Assembly: GCF_913057115.1 (NCBI RefSeq)
Contig: NZ_CAJXNN010000012.1
Coordinates: forward strand, 1 to 64,000
Direction: 5' to 3'
DNA from: an uncultured Roseovarius sp.
Lineage (GTDB): Bacteria > Pseudomonadota > Alphaproteobacteria > Rhodobacterales > Rhodobacteraceae
Length of the DNA stretch: 64,000 nt
Shown here: positions 45,214-53,474 of the stretch, piece by piece
Position numbering within the stretch: the stretch's first letter is position 1
How the letters are laid out: every line of letters begins with the position of its first letter
The notes under the pieces: generated by a model
What the model was told of the DNA's origin: nothing
The model's input: the letters and a program-made list of their open reading frames with translations, nothing else
The model's database searches: none
Program-made: the position numbers and the translations under genes

Positions 45214-45894
45214 TTACGTCGGCATCAAGGTAAGGCTTTGACGACGTTGTGGGCCGGATTGATAGTAATCCGACAGCCCCAAGCGGTCTTCCTCGGGGAG
45301 GCGAGACCAATCTATCCAATCCATTTCGAATCCCGTGTCGCGCGCCGCCTTGGCAATAGCCCCTCGGCTAGGAATGAGCCTTGGGTTCACGTAACTCTCG
45401 GGTACGGGGCCACGGTGATTTTCCATGACGAAAACCGCATCGTCGGTCATTGCGAATAGTCCGTCGATCACGACGAGCCTTGGCTTCACGGCCCTGATCG
45501 CGTGCAGGAGTGCATGCAGGTTGCCAAGCCTGTCAATCACATCAAAAAGCACCACGATGTCATATGTGCGGCCCGCTTCGGCATCCGTGGCCAAGGCTTC
45601 GATCGGGTTCGCCTCGCGCATTTCTATGCGTTCCCCCAGGCCGATTTCGGGAAGCTGAAGAAACCGTGACACCATATCATTGCTTTCTTCGACGCCGACC
45701 ACATGCAAAGCGCCAGCCGCGGCAAAGGTATAGCACCACCGCCCATCTTCGGCCCCCAAAAGAAGGACGGTCGAATCCGCAATTACATGCCGAAAACCAT
45801 CCACCAAAATCGCATGGCGGGCCTGAATACGGTTGGCCATCAAATTGACGTCGCTGTCCAGAAACCCGGCCGGTATATGCTGATGATAAGACAT
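45214..45894 (-). CDS. Class I SAM-dependent methyltransferase-like protein
   Basis: 226 residues. STVLLLGAEDGRWCYTFAAA is the SAM-binding motif I, VVGVEESNDMV supplies the acidic ribose contact, and DIVVLFDVIDRLGNLHALLH is the following motif region. The sequence resembles DUF1698-type and ubiquinone-type methyltransferases only loosely. No substrate can be named. It is between accC (convergent) and aat (divergent, 94 bases apart). Confidence 0.7.
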   Translation of the reverse strand: MSYHQHIPAGFLDSDVNLMANRIQARHAILVDGFRHVIADSTVLLLGAEDGRWCYTFAAAGALHVVGVEESNDMVSRFLQLPEIGLGERIEMREANPIEALATDAEAGRTYDIVVLFDVIDRLGNLHALLHAIRAVKPRLVVIDGLFAMTDDAVFVMENHRGPVPESYVNPRLIPSRGAIAKAARDTGFEMDWIDWSRLPEEDRLGLSDYYQSGPQRRQSLTLMPT

Positions 45895-45987
45895 TGGATG
45901 ATCCTTTCGTCGCCCCGCCCTTGCAGGTCTACTCCGGGTGCCGATACTGAAAGGTTAAGCGACCATGGGATTATACCTCGAATTGTG

Positions 45988-46638
45988 ATGACCAAAGATG
46001 AACCGATCTTGACGCCCGAGCTTTTGCTGCGGGCCTACGCCGCGGGGATATTTCCGATGTCGGAGCATCGCGATGATCCCGAGGTATTCTGGGTTGATCC
46101 ACGGCGGCGTGGGATTCTTCCCCTCAAGGAGTTTCACATTTCTCGCTCGCTTGCGCGGCGTATGCGGCGAGGCGCATACCGGGTGACTTTGAATGCCGAT
46201 TTCGAAGCGGTTCTTGAGGCCTGCGCCGACCGCGACGAAACCTGGATCAACGCGGAAATCCGGCAGCTTTACACGGCATTGCACAGATTGGGCCACGCGC
46301 ATTCCCTTGAAATATGGGAGGGACAAGACCTTGCCGGTGGCGTTTACGGAGTCAGCCTTGGCCGCGCGTTTTTTGGTGAAAGCATGGTATCGCCGCGATC
46401 CGATGGCTCAAAACGCGCGCTTGCGCATTTGACGGATCACCTTGATCGTTGTGGCTTCACGCTTTTTGATACGCAGTTCATTACGCCGCATCTGTCCAGT
46501 CTGGGGGCGATTGAAATCAGCAGGGCAGAGTATCACAGCCGCCTTCACGAGGCACTGCAAGGCGATGCCGACATACATGGCCTGCCGCTTTGCGAGGACC
46601 CTTATTCGGTCGTACAGCGCAGAACCCAGACGTCATAA
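45988..46638 (+). CDS. aat: Leucyl/phenylalanyl-tRNA-protein transferase
   Basis: 216 residues from the ATG at 45988; the frame is open further 5' but reads into the methyltransferase gene. LLRAYAAGIFPMSE, VFWVDPRRRGILPL, SLEIWEGQDLAGGVYGVSLG, FFGESMVS and FDTQFITPHLSSLGA are the family's conserved blocks. It attaches Leu or Phe to proteins with basic N-termini, marking them for ClpAP via ClpS in the N-end rule. Its last 37 bases overlap the end of the DUF2155 gene on the other strand. Confidence 0.96.
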   Translation: MTKDEPILTPELLLRAYAAGIFPMSEHRDDPEVFWVDPRRRGILPLKEFHISRSLARRMRRGAYRVTLNADFEAVLEACADRDETWINAEIRQLYTALHRLGHAHSLEIWEGQDLAGGVYGVSLGRAFFGESMVSPRSDGSKRALAHLTDHLDRCGFTLFDTQFITPHLSSLGAIEISRAEYHSRLHEALQGDADIHGLPLCEDPYSVVQRRTQTS

Positions 46639-46961
46639 CGCGGGTACTCCATCGCGTTCAGAGCGGGGGATGATCCGATCATCCAGCCTTGGAAAACGGG
46701 TTGCTCGCGGCCTTCCTCGGAAATCGCGACAAAGGCGAAGGCATCTGCGGCGGGGTCGCCCTGTGGGAAGCGGCATTCGCCCAATCGCACGGTCAACCGG
46801 CCCAGTGCGGCGCTTTCGCCGTTTTTCAATCGCAGGTCCACGACATCACCGCTAACCTTGTCCAGACCGCGCAGGACGGCCCCTGTGCCCAAATCCACGG
46901 CTTCTTGCGCAACAGCAGCACCGGAAAGCGCAAGTGTCAGGGCAAGGGCTGGGCGGATCAT
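46602..46961 (-). CDS. DUF2155 periplasmic protein
   Basis: 119 residues: signal peptide (MIRPALALTLALSGAAVAQ), then a DUF2155 body (GAVLRGLDKVSGDVVDLRL, then VRLGECRFPQGDP and VFQGWMIGSSPALNAMEYPR, then YDVWVLRC). This family sits beside mlaD and the NDUFA12 gene in many alphaproteobacteria; its role is unknown. The ATG overlaps the mlaD stop (ATGA), so the two are cotranslated. Two cysteines could form a disulfide. Confidence 0.9.
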   Translation of the reverse strand: MIRPALALTLALSGAAVAQEAVDLGTGAVLRGLDKVSGDVVDLRLKNGESAALGRLTVRLGECRFPQGDPAADAFAFVAISEEGREQPVFQGWMIGSSPALNAMEYPRYDVWVLRCTTE

Positions 46962-47413
46962 TCCCCGTTGTCCTCGTCGCCTGCCACGAATTTCATCAGC
47001 AAGGAGACAAGACTGACCGAGCCTTGGGTAAACTCGATCTCGTCGCCGGGTTCAAAATAGAACGGCGAACCGCCGGGAAGAATCTCGACGTAGTTACCCC
47101 CAAGCAGGCCCTCGGAACTGACCGCCACGGCACTGTCATCGGGGACTTCGATACCTTCCTGCACGGTGAAAACCGTGCTGGCGCGATAGGTTGTGGGGTC
47201 AAGCTCGATGCCGGTCACACGGCCCACCTTGACACCCGCCATGCGTACATCCGTGCCAAGGTCCACGCCATCGGCGCTACGGAAGCTGGCTGCAAGTTCG
47301 TACTCGCTCTGGCCACCGGATAGGCCCGTGGCCTGCCCGGCATAGACAAGAAACCCAATCGCCACGGCAAGAACAGCGCCGCCAACGAGTACTTCGGTGG
47401 TGTTTTCAGACAT
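46958..47413 (-). CDS. mlaD: Outer membrane lipid asymmetry protein MlaD (MCE domain)
   Basis: 151 residues with one N-terminal membrane anchor (EVLVGGAVLAVAIGFLVYAG), then an MCE domain (YELAASFRSADGVDLGTDVR, then MAGVKVGRVTGIEL, EGLLGGNYVEILPGG). MlaD forms a periplasmic hexameric ring that passes phospholipids to or from the MlaFEB transporter. mlaE and mlaF are not here. It is encoded just after NDUFA12 (12-base gap). Confidence 0.92.
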   Translation of the reverse strand: MSENTTEVLVGGAVLAVAIGFLVYAGQATGLSGGQSEYELAASFRSADGVDLGTDVRMAGVKVGRVTGIELDPTTYRASTVFTVQEGIEVPDDSAVAVSSEGLLGGNYVEILPGGSPFYFEPGDEIEFTQGSVSLVSLLMKFVAGDEDNGE

Positions 47414-47425
47414 GAGCGTGCCGCC

Positions 47426-47809
47426 TTATTCCGGGGTCCAAGCCTCGTAATCCCGACGCTCGACAGGTTCAGGGCGCCGGATCGACCCGGCCGGAGCATA
47501 GGCCAAGGCCGTTCCCGTCAGGTTTTCTTCATGCGGCTTTTCCCAAGCCTTGTGATCAAGTGGGCGATCGGTTGGCGGTTCGTCGAAGGTATGGTGCAAC
47601 CAGCCGTGCCAATCAGGGCTTACGCGGCTGGCCTCGGCTTCGCCATTGAAAATCACCCACCGGCGCTTGTTCTCGTGATCGCGGTAGAAGGTATTGCCTT
47701 GCTCATCTTCGCCCACCTTGACGCCCTTGCGCCATGTGTAAAGCTGGGTGTTGAGCGTCTGCCCGTTCCACCATGTCACGGCGCGCAGAAGAGTGTTGAG
47801 AATACCCAT
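47426..47809 (-). CDS. NDUFA12 homologue of complex I
   Basis: 127 residues from the ATG at 47809 (AGGAGT upstream). The [20 protein letters not shown] segment and [17 protein letters not shown] are hallmark NDUFA12/B17.2 motifs, the alphaproteobacterial counterpart of a mitochondrial accessory subunit on complex I. Family and organism fit. It heads a run with mlaD and DUF2155; clpX ends 139 bases upstream. Confidence 0.94.
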   Translation of the reverse strand: MGILNTLLRAVTWWNGQTLNTQLYTWRKGVKVGEDEQGNTFYRDHENKRRWVIFNGEAEASRVSPDWHGWLHHTFDEPPTDRPLDHKAWEKPHEENLTGTALAYAPAGSIRRPEPVERRDYEAWTPE

Positions 47810-47897
47810 GATAGACTCCTGATATCTTGGTGCCTTGTATGGCGAATTGCCGGGGTAAAGTCCAGTGCCGCTCCCTTGGCTATATGGCAAAAGAAAA

Positions 47898-47924
47898 GCC
47901 CCGCCTGAAGATCGCGGGGCTTTC
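47898..47924 (-). terminator. Terminator downstream of clpX
   Basis: GCCCCGC (47898-47904) pairs with GCGGGGC (47914-47920) around a 9-base loop. On the minus strand it is followed by a TTTTC-TTTT tract, fitting termination just after the clpX stop codon. On the plus strand only TTTC follows. Confidence 0.8.
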
Positions 47925-47947
47925 AAACCAACCAAACATTGGCCTCA

Positions 47948-49210
47948 CTATCCAGCGCTTGCGCCTTCCTTCTTCTGATCGGCATAGATCATCAAAGGTG
48001 CGGCGTCGGAGGTGACGGCCTCTTCGTTCACGACCACCTCTTCGACACCTTCCATGCCCGGCAAGTCGAACATGGTATTCAACAGGATATCTTCGAGAAT
48101 CGACCGCAGGCCACGGGCCCCGGTTTTGCGTTCGATCGCGCGTTTGGCAATGGCCTTGAGCGCATCGTCGGTGAAGGTCAGTTGCGCATCTTCCAGTTCG
48201 AACAGACGCTGGTATTGCTTGACCAAAGCGTTCTTCGGCTCGGTCAGGATGGTGACCAAGGCGTCGTCGTCCAGGTCTTCCAGCGTTGCGATCACGGGCA
48301 GACGGCCGACGAACTCCGGAATCAAACCGAATTTCAGCAAATCCTCGGGTTCGAGATCGGTAAAGATTTCGCCGATGCCACGTTCGTCCACATCGCGCAC
48401 ATCTGCGCCAAAGCCCATGGCACTGCCTTTGCCGCGCTGTGCGATGATCTTGTCGAGCCCTGCAAAGGCCCCGCCGCAGATAAACAGGATGTTCGTCGTG
48501 TCCACCTGCAGGAATTCTTGTTGAGGATGTTTGCGCCCGCCCTGTGGAGGCACAGCGGCGACGGTGCCTTCCATCAGCTTCAGAAGCGCCTGCTGCACCC
48601 CTTCGCCGGACACGTCGCGGGTGATAGACGGATTTTCGGATTTGCGGGTTATCTTGTCGACCTCGTCGATATAGACGATGCCGCGTTGCGCGCGTTCGAC
48701 ATTGTATTCGCTGGCCTGAAGCAGTTTCAGGATGATGTTCTCCACGTCCTCACCCACATAGCCCGCTTCGGTCAGCGTGGTCGCGTCGGCCATGGTGAAG
48801 GGCACGTCCAGAATACGAGCCAGAGTTTGGGCGAGCAGGGTCTTGCCGCACCCCGTCGGACCGATGAGCAGAATATTGGACTTTTGCAGCTCAATATCGC
48901 TTTTCCCGGAATGGTTCAGCCGTTTGTAGTGGTTGTGAACAGCGACGGATAATACCCGTTTTGCCATGGCCTGACCGATCACATAGTCATCCAGCACTTG
49001 GCAGATTTCCTGCGGGGTGGGCACGCCTTCGCTGGATTTCAGGCCAGCGCTTTTGGTTTCCTCGCGGATGATATCCATGCACAGTTCAACGCATTCATCA
49101 CAGATGAACACGGTTGGCCCGGCAATCAGTTTGCGCACCTCGTGCTGGCTTTTCCCGCAAAAGCTGCAATAGAGCGTGTTCTTGCTGTCACCGCCAGAGT
49201 TGTTCGCCAT
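47948..49210 (-). CDS. clpX: ATP-dependent Clp protease ATP-binding subunit
   Basis: 420 residues. N-terminal zinc-binding domain CSFCGKSQ and [10 protein letters not shown]; Walker [11 protein letters not shown]; pore loop GYVGED; Walker [11 protein letters not shown]; sensor segment [18 protein letters not shown]; and the C-terminal small domain. ClpX unfolds tagged proteins and feeds them into ClpP; in alphaproteobacteria it drives cell-cycle proteolysis (CtrA in Caulobacter). clpP is the upstream gene, 145 bases away. Confidence 0.98.
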   Translation of the reverse strand: MANNSGGDSKNTLYCSFCGKSQHEVRKLIAGPTVFICDECVELCMDIIREETKSAGLKSSEGVPTPQEICQVLDDYVIGQAMAKRVLSVAVHNHYKRLNHSGKSDIELQKSNILLIGPTGCGKTLLAQTLARILDVPFTMADATTLTEAGYVGEDVENIILKLLQASEYNVERAQRGIVYIDEVDKITRKSENPSITRDVSGEGVQQALLKLMEGTVAAVPPQGGRKHPQQEFLQVDTTNILFICGGAFAGLDKIIAQRGKGSAMGFGADVRDVDERGIGEIFTDLEPEDLLKFGLIPEFVGRLPVIATLEDLDDDALVTILTEPKNALVKQYQRLFELEDAQLTFTDDALKAIAKRAIERKTGARGLRSILEDILLNTMFDLPGMEGVEEVVVNEEAVTSDAAPLMIYADQKKEGASAG

Positions 49211-49355
49211 AACGTACCTTTCGGGCTGTAGGCCCCGGTTTAGCGGGCGCTTGCGCGCCGCGTGGTCTTCGTCTTCATCAGGCCAGCTTAAGACAGGCGC
49301 AGCACCACCACAATGTCAAAAATCACCGCGCCCCGCGGGGCGCGGCAGGCCTTTG

Positions 49356-49994
49356 TTAACTATCGTCGCCGTCGCCCTCTGCCTTGGCGCGATTCTCGAC
49401 GATTTCGTCGATGAGGCCCCATTTCTTGGCCTCTTCCGGTGACATGAAGTTGTCCCGCTCAAGCGCATCCTCAACTTTCTTCAGCGTCTGCCCCGTGTGC
49501 TTCACGTAAATTTCATTGAGCCGCTTCTTGAGCTTCATGGTTTCTTCGGCGTGGATCATGATGTCGGTGGCCTGCCCTTGGTAGCCGCCAGACGGTTGGT
49601 GAACCATGATTCGGCTGTTGGGCAGCGAGAAACGCATGCCTTCGGCTCCAGCGGTCAGCAGGAGCGACCCCATGGAGGCCGCTTGCCCGATGACCAGCGT
49701 GCTGACCTTGGGTTTGATGTATTGCATCGTGTCGTAGATCGACAGGCCCGAGGTCACGACGCCGCCGGGGCTGTTGATATACATGGAGATTTCCTTTTTC
49801 GGGTTCTCCGCCTCCAGGTGCAGCAGCTGCGCCACGATCAGGCTGGACATGCCGTCGTGGACAGGGCCGTTGACGAAAATGATCCGCTCCTTGAGCAGGC
49901 GCGAGAAGATGTCGTAGGCACGCTCGCCGCGGCTGGTTTGTTCAACCACCATTGGGACGAGGGTATTCATGTAGGTCTCGAATGGGTCTGTCAT
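49356..49994 (-). CDS. clpP: ATP-dependent Clp protease proteolytic subunit
   Basis: 212 residues. Ser107 in [11 protein letters not shown] and His132 in [10 protein letters not shown] are the catalytic pair, with the third residue an Asp further on (ERDNFMS region). [16 protein letters not shown] is the oxyanion loop. ClpP forms the tetradecameric chamber docked by ClpX or ClpA. It lies first in the clpP-clpX run. Confidence 0.98.
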   Translation of the reverse strand: MTDPFETYMNTLVPMVVEQTSRGERAYDIFSRLLKERIIFVNGPVHDGMSSLIVAQLLHLEAENPKKEISMYINSPGGVVTSGLSIYDTMQYIKPKVSTLVIGQAASMGSLLLTAGAEGMRFSLPNSRIMVHQPSGGYQGQATDIMIHAEETMKLKKRLNEIYVKHTGQTLKKVEDALERDNFMSPEEAKKWGLIDEIVENRAKAEGDGDDS

Positions 49995-50159
49995 ATTCCG
50001 CCTGCCTGTGGGTGTGGAGGGAGTTTAGAGATCATGTGCTAACGGAGTCTTAGTGTCGTGCAGGGGTAGCTGCAAGGGGCGCGGAAACTGTTTTGCATGG
50101 CATCTTGATCTCTCGATGGCCCGCTCTAGCTGGAATGCCCTCGCAAGGCGGGTTGAAAG

Positions 50160-51365
50160 ATGAACAGGTTTTTTCCATCCAGAAACAAAGGCTTGGAGCG
50201 TTTGAAGGGGTTTGCGCCCCATGCAGGCCGGGATTATGCCCGGCTGCGCAACTATGACCTTGGCCCAGAGAGCCATGTTCATGTGTCACAGCTTTCCCCT
50301 TATCTGCGTCATCGCCTTGTTACGGAAAAGGAGGTTTTGCAGACGGTCTTGAACCGACATTCGCGCGCTGCGGCGGAAAAATTCATACATGAAGTTTTCT
50401 GGCGAAGTTATTGGAAAGGTTGGCTGGAGTTGCGCCCGGGGGTCTGGGGCCAGTACCGCGCAGGGCTGGCGCGGGCCTTGGATCGCACCAAGGCCGAAAG
50501 CGGGTTGCGGCAGCGTTGGGACGATGCCTGCAACGGCGAGACTGGTATTGATGCCTTCGACCATTGGGCCAAGGAGTTGCGCGAGACCGGATACTTGCAC
50601 AATCACGCGAGGATGTGGTTTGCATCTATCTGGATTCACACGCTTAATCTGCCTTGGGAGTTGGGCGCAGATTTGTTCCTGCGGCATTTGCTTGATGGTG
50701 ATCCGGCGTCAAACACGCTGGGCTGGCGTTGGGTCGGTGGCTTGCAGACCATCGGCAAAACTTATCTCGCGCGGCCGGACAATATTCACAAATTCACCGA
50801 AAACAGGTTTAACCCCAAGGGCTTGGCCCGCGACGCTCATCCATTGAGCAGCCAAGGGCATCCGCCCCGCGGTGAGCCGCCACAAACGCCCCCGTGGAAC
50901 CCGGCAGAGCGTGTTGGCGTTCTTATCCATGACGATGATCTAAATCTGAATCCTCTATTTGAATCCGATGTTTATCCGCTGACCTTCACGCGACTTGTAA
51001 CCTGTGACGCGCGGTCGCCCTTGGCTGTGTCCGAGGATGTGCGACGCTTTGCCAAAGGGGCCATGGAGGATACGGTGGCACGTTGGGGCGCACGGCTTGG
51101 AACGGATGCCGGGGAGCATGAAACGCCCGAGGCAATTGCGGCTTGGGCCAAGACTAATCAATTAGATCAAGTGGTTACGCCATACGGCTCAACTGGACCG
51201 GCGCGGGATGTGCTTGATGATCTGGACAGCCGGTTGACGCCGCAGGGGATATCCTTGATCCGCGTGATTAACCCTTATGATTCAATGACTTGGCCAAATG
51301 CGACCCATGGGTTCTTCCGTTTCAAGGATCATATCGGTGAGTTTCTGGATGACTTGGGCCTTTGA
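50160..51365 (+). CDS. FAD-domain-first photolyase/cryptochrome-like protein
   Basis: 401 residues. Residues 15-235 form a photolyase FAD-binding helical domain: YARLRNYDLGPESHVHVSQL, PYLRHRLVTEKEVLQTVL, WRSYWKGWLEL, HNHARMWFASIWIHTLNLPW, SNTLGWRWVGGLQTIGK. Residues 250-400 look like an alpha/beta nucleotide-binding unit (VGVLIHDDDLNLNPLFES, then TKNQL-like DQVVTPYGSTGPARDVLDDL segment) resembling the antenna domain that normally sits at the N-terminus. The order is therefore reversed relative to the protein at 10031-11527. The role could be light-dependent DNA repair or sensing. It is a single gene after a 165-base gap from clpP. Confidence 0.75.
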   Translation: MNRFFPSRNKGLERLKGFAPHAGRDYARLRNYDLGPESHVHVSQLSPYLRHRLVTEKEVLQTVLNRHSRAAAEKFIHEVFWRSYWKGWLELRPGVWGQYRAGLARALDRTKAESGLRQRWDDACNGETGIDAFDHWAKELRETGYLHNHARMWFASIWIHTLNLPWELGADLFLRHLLDGDPASNTLGWRWVGGLQTIGKTYLARPDNIHKFTENRFNPKGLARDAHPLSSQGHPPRGEPPQTPPWNPAERVGVLIHDDDLNLNPLFESDVYPLTFTRLVTCDARSPLAVSEDVRRFAKGAMEDTVARWGARLGTDAGEHETPEAIAAWAKTNQLDQVVTPYGSTGPARDVLDDLDSRLTPQGISLIRVINPYDSMTWPNATHGFFRFKDHIGEFLDDLGL

Positions 51366-51389
51366 AATCTTTTTTGAATCAAAGGCTTA

Positions 51390-52106
51390 TCAGCCAATCT
51401 TACGAAAGGTCAGATAATGCGGCACCCGGCCTTCGCGCAGGGCTTTTTGCTCATACCGGGTAGAAATCCAATCATTCCAAGGGGTTCGCCACTCCGAAGG
51501 TCCCTCGGCCAGCCATTCGAAGCCATGCCGAGGCACTTGCTCCAGCGTTTGGCGGACATAGTCGGGAATATCCGTTGCCACCCGGAAAATAGCGCCTTTT
51601 TTCAACACCTTGGAGAGCGGCTCTAAGTGCTCGGGCGTGACGAAACGGCGACGGTGGTGGCGCTTCTTGGGCCAGGGATCGGGATATAGCAGGAAGGCGC
51701 GGGAGATGCTTGCGGGGGGCAGCACATCAAACATATCGCGGGCGTCACCGGGGTGGACCGCTATATTTTGTGCTCCGGAGTCACGAATTTTGCCCAAGAG
51801 CATGGCAACGCCATTGATGTAAGGCTCGCAGCCGATGAACCCCACGTCCGGGTTCTGCACGGCCTGATGCACCATGTGTTCGCCGCCACCAAACCCGACT
51901 TCAAGCCAGACGTCCCGATCCCCAAAAAGCCCTTTTAGGTCAATGGGTTCACGCTCTGGATTCACGTCCCACCCGACAGCCCCCGGCGAAAGTTTGGCGA
52001 GGTCTTCGTCAAGGTAGGCCTCCTGCGATTTGCGCAGGCCCTTGCCTTTGAAGCGGCCATAAAAGTTGCGCCACGGGGCGCCGGAGGGGTGCTTATCTGC
52101 GGTCAT
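51390..52106 (-). CDS. trmB: tRNA (guanine-N7)-methyltransferase
   Basis: 238 residues from the ATG at 52106. There is no clear ribosome site, and the frame is open to 52196, but that stretch consists of palindromic GTAC repeats. WLEVGFGGGEHMVHQA is SAM motif I, AFLLYPDPWPKKRHHRRRF the tRNA-binding and substrate motif, and the closing NDWISTRYEQKALREGR is typical. It makes m7G46 in tRNA. It lies downstream of metK, separated by a repeat-rich 108-base gap. Confidence 0.94.
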   Translation of the reverse strand: MTADKHPSGAPWRNFYGRFKGKGLRKSQEAYLDEDLAKLSPGAVGWDVNPEREPIDLKGLFGDRDVWLEVGFGGGEHMVHQAVQNPDVGFIGCEPYINGVAMLLGKIRDSGAQNIAVHPGDARDMFDVLPPASISRAFLLYPDPWPKKRHHRRRFVTPEHLEPLSKVLKKGAIFRVATDIPDYVRQTLEQVPRHGFEWLAEGPSEWRTPWNDWISTRYEQKALREGRVPHYLTFRKIG

Positions 52107-52214
52107 GAGAGTTGTACGACTCGTACGTTTTGTACGTGAGTTTCGTACGAAAATCGAACCGCCCCGAAAGTGATGCGTACGAGTCGTACGAAACACTGAC
52201 GGGGCGGGCGATCA
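52107..52214. repeat. GTAC palindrome cluster between metK and trmB
   Basis: Arms GTACGACTCGTACG (52114-52127) and CGTACGAGTCGTAC (52176-52189) form a 14-bp inverted repeat. Between them lie a CGTTTTGTACGT box (52126-52137) also present at 39653-39664 and a 12-bp palindrome TTTCGTACGAAA (52141-52152). It is a likely binding site or an mRNA structure covering the trmB start. Confidence 0.75.
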
Positions 52215-53381
52215 TCATACGGATTTCTTGAGGGTCTCGACCAGATCGGTGCGTTCCCAGCTAAAGCCACCATCGGCCTCGGGCTCGCGCCCGAAGTGAC
52301 CATAGGCCGCCGTACGCTGGTAGATCGGTTTGTTAAGATCCAGCGCCTCGCGGATGCCGCGCGGGGTGAGGTCCATCGACTGGCGGATGGCCTTTTCGAT
52401 GTCCGTTTCGTGGACTTGGCCAGTACCGTGGGTGTCGACATAGATCGACAGCGGCCTGGCCACGCCGATGGCATAGGAAAGTTGCAGGGTGCAGCGTTCG
52501 GCCATACCGGCAGCGACGACGTTCTTGGCAAGGTAGCGCGCGGCATAGGCCGCCGAGCGGTCGACCTTCGTGGGGTCTTTGCCGGAAAACGCACCGCCGC
52601 CGTGCGGCGCGGCCCCGCCGTAGGTGTCGACTATGATCTTGCGGCCGGTGAGCCCTGCGTCACCATCGGGGCCGCCGATGACGAAGGTGCCGGTGGGGTT
52701 GACCCACCATTCGGTTTTGTCGCTGATCCAGTCGGCGGGCAGAACCTCGCGAATGTAAGGTTCAACGATCGCGCGGATGTCATCGCTGCTCTGGTCTTCG
52801 CTTTCGTGCTGGGTGGAGAGTACGATCTGCATCACCTCGACCGGCTTGCCATCTTCGTAACGCAGGGAAATCTGGCTTTTGGCATCGGGGCGCAGGGCGG
52901 GTTCGGCCCCGGATTTGCGCGCCTCGGCCAGACGGCGCAGGATGGCGTGCGAGAACTGGATCGGCGCGGGCATGAGCGCCTCGGTCTCATTGGTGGCATA
53001 GCCGAACATGATGCCCTGATCCCCTGCCCCGTCGCGGTCGACCCCTTGGGCGATATGCGCGGATTGTTCGTGCAGGAAGTTCAGAACATGGCAGGTATTC
53101 CAGTGGAATTTTTCCTGTTCATAGCCAATGTCGCGGATACAATCGCGGGCGATCTGTTGGATACGGCCCATGTAGTTGCGCAGCAATTCCTGATCGGACA
53201 GCCCGACCTCCCCCCCGATAACGACCATGCCAGATGTGGCAAAAGTTTCAGCCGCGACGCGGGCGTTTTCCTCTTCTGCGATGAGGGCATCGAGGATGGC
53301 GTCGGAAATCCGGTCGCAGACCTTGTCGGGGTGGCCCTCCGAAACGGATTCGGAGGTGAAGATATAGTTTTGTCGGGACAT
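52215..53381 (-). CDS. metK: S-adenosylmethionine synthetase
   Basis: 388 residues from the ATG at 53381, with the ribosome site GGAGC supplied by the end of the riboswitch. [53 protein letters not shown] and [19 protein letters not shown] are complete MetK signatures. It makes SAM from methionine and ATP. It is controlled in the leader (see 53388-53433). Downstream is trmB, a SAM-using enzyme. Confidence 0.98.
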   Translation of the reverse strand: MSRQNYIFTSESVSEGHPDKVCDRISDAILDALIAEEENARVAAETFATSGMVVIGGEVGLSDQELLRNYMGRIQQIARDCIRDIGYEQEKFHWNTCHVLNFLHEQSAHIAQGVDRDGAGDQGIMFGYATNETEALMPAPIQFSHAILRRLAEARKSGAEPALRPDAKSQISLRYEDGKPVEVMQIVLSTQHESEDQSSDDIRAIVEPYIREVLPADWISDKTEWWVNPTGTFVIGGPDGDAGLTGRKIIVDTYGGAAPHGGGAFSGKDPTKVDRSAAYAARYLAKNVVAAGMAERCTLQLSYAIGVARPLSIYVDTHGTGQVHETDIEKAIRQSMDLTPRGIREALDLNKPIYQRTAAYGHFGREPEADGGFSWERTDLVETLKKSV

Positions 53382-53387
53382 GTAAGG

Positions 53388-53433
53388 TGCTCCATTAATG
53401 TCTGCCGTCACGCCAGGAAGCCGTTGTGACGGG
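53388..53433 (-). promoter_or_regulatory. SAM/SAH riboswitch in the metK leader
   Basis: On the minus strand the leader reads GTCACAACGGCTTCCTGGCG followed by TGAC and a spacer ending in ATTAATGGAGCA. This matches the SAM/SAH riboswitch consensus as I recall it (hairpin GTCAC/GTGAC with loop ACAACGGCTTCCTGGCG, pseudoknot with the ATGGAGCA tail). The GGAGC tail is the ribosome site of metK at 53381, so ligand binding would hide it and lower translation. Confidence 0.93.
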
Positions 53434-53474
53434 ATTGAAAGGTGGTTACGCGCAAGGGCGCTTGGGGTCAATCG

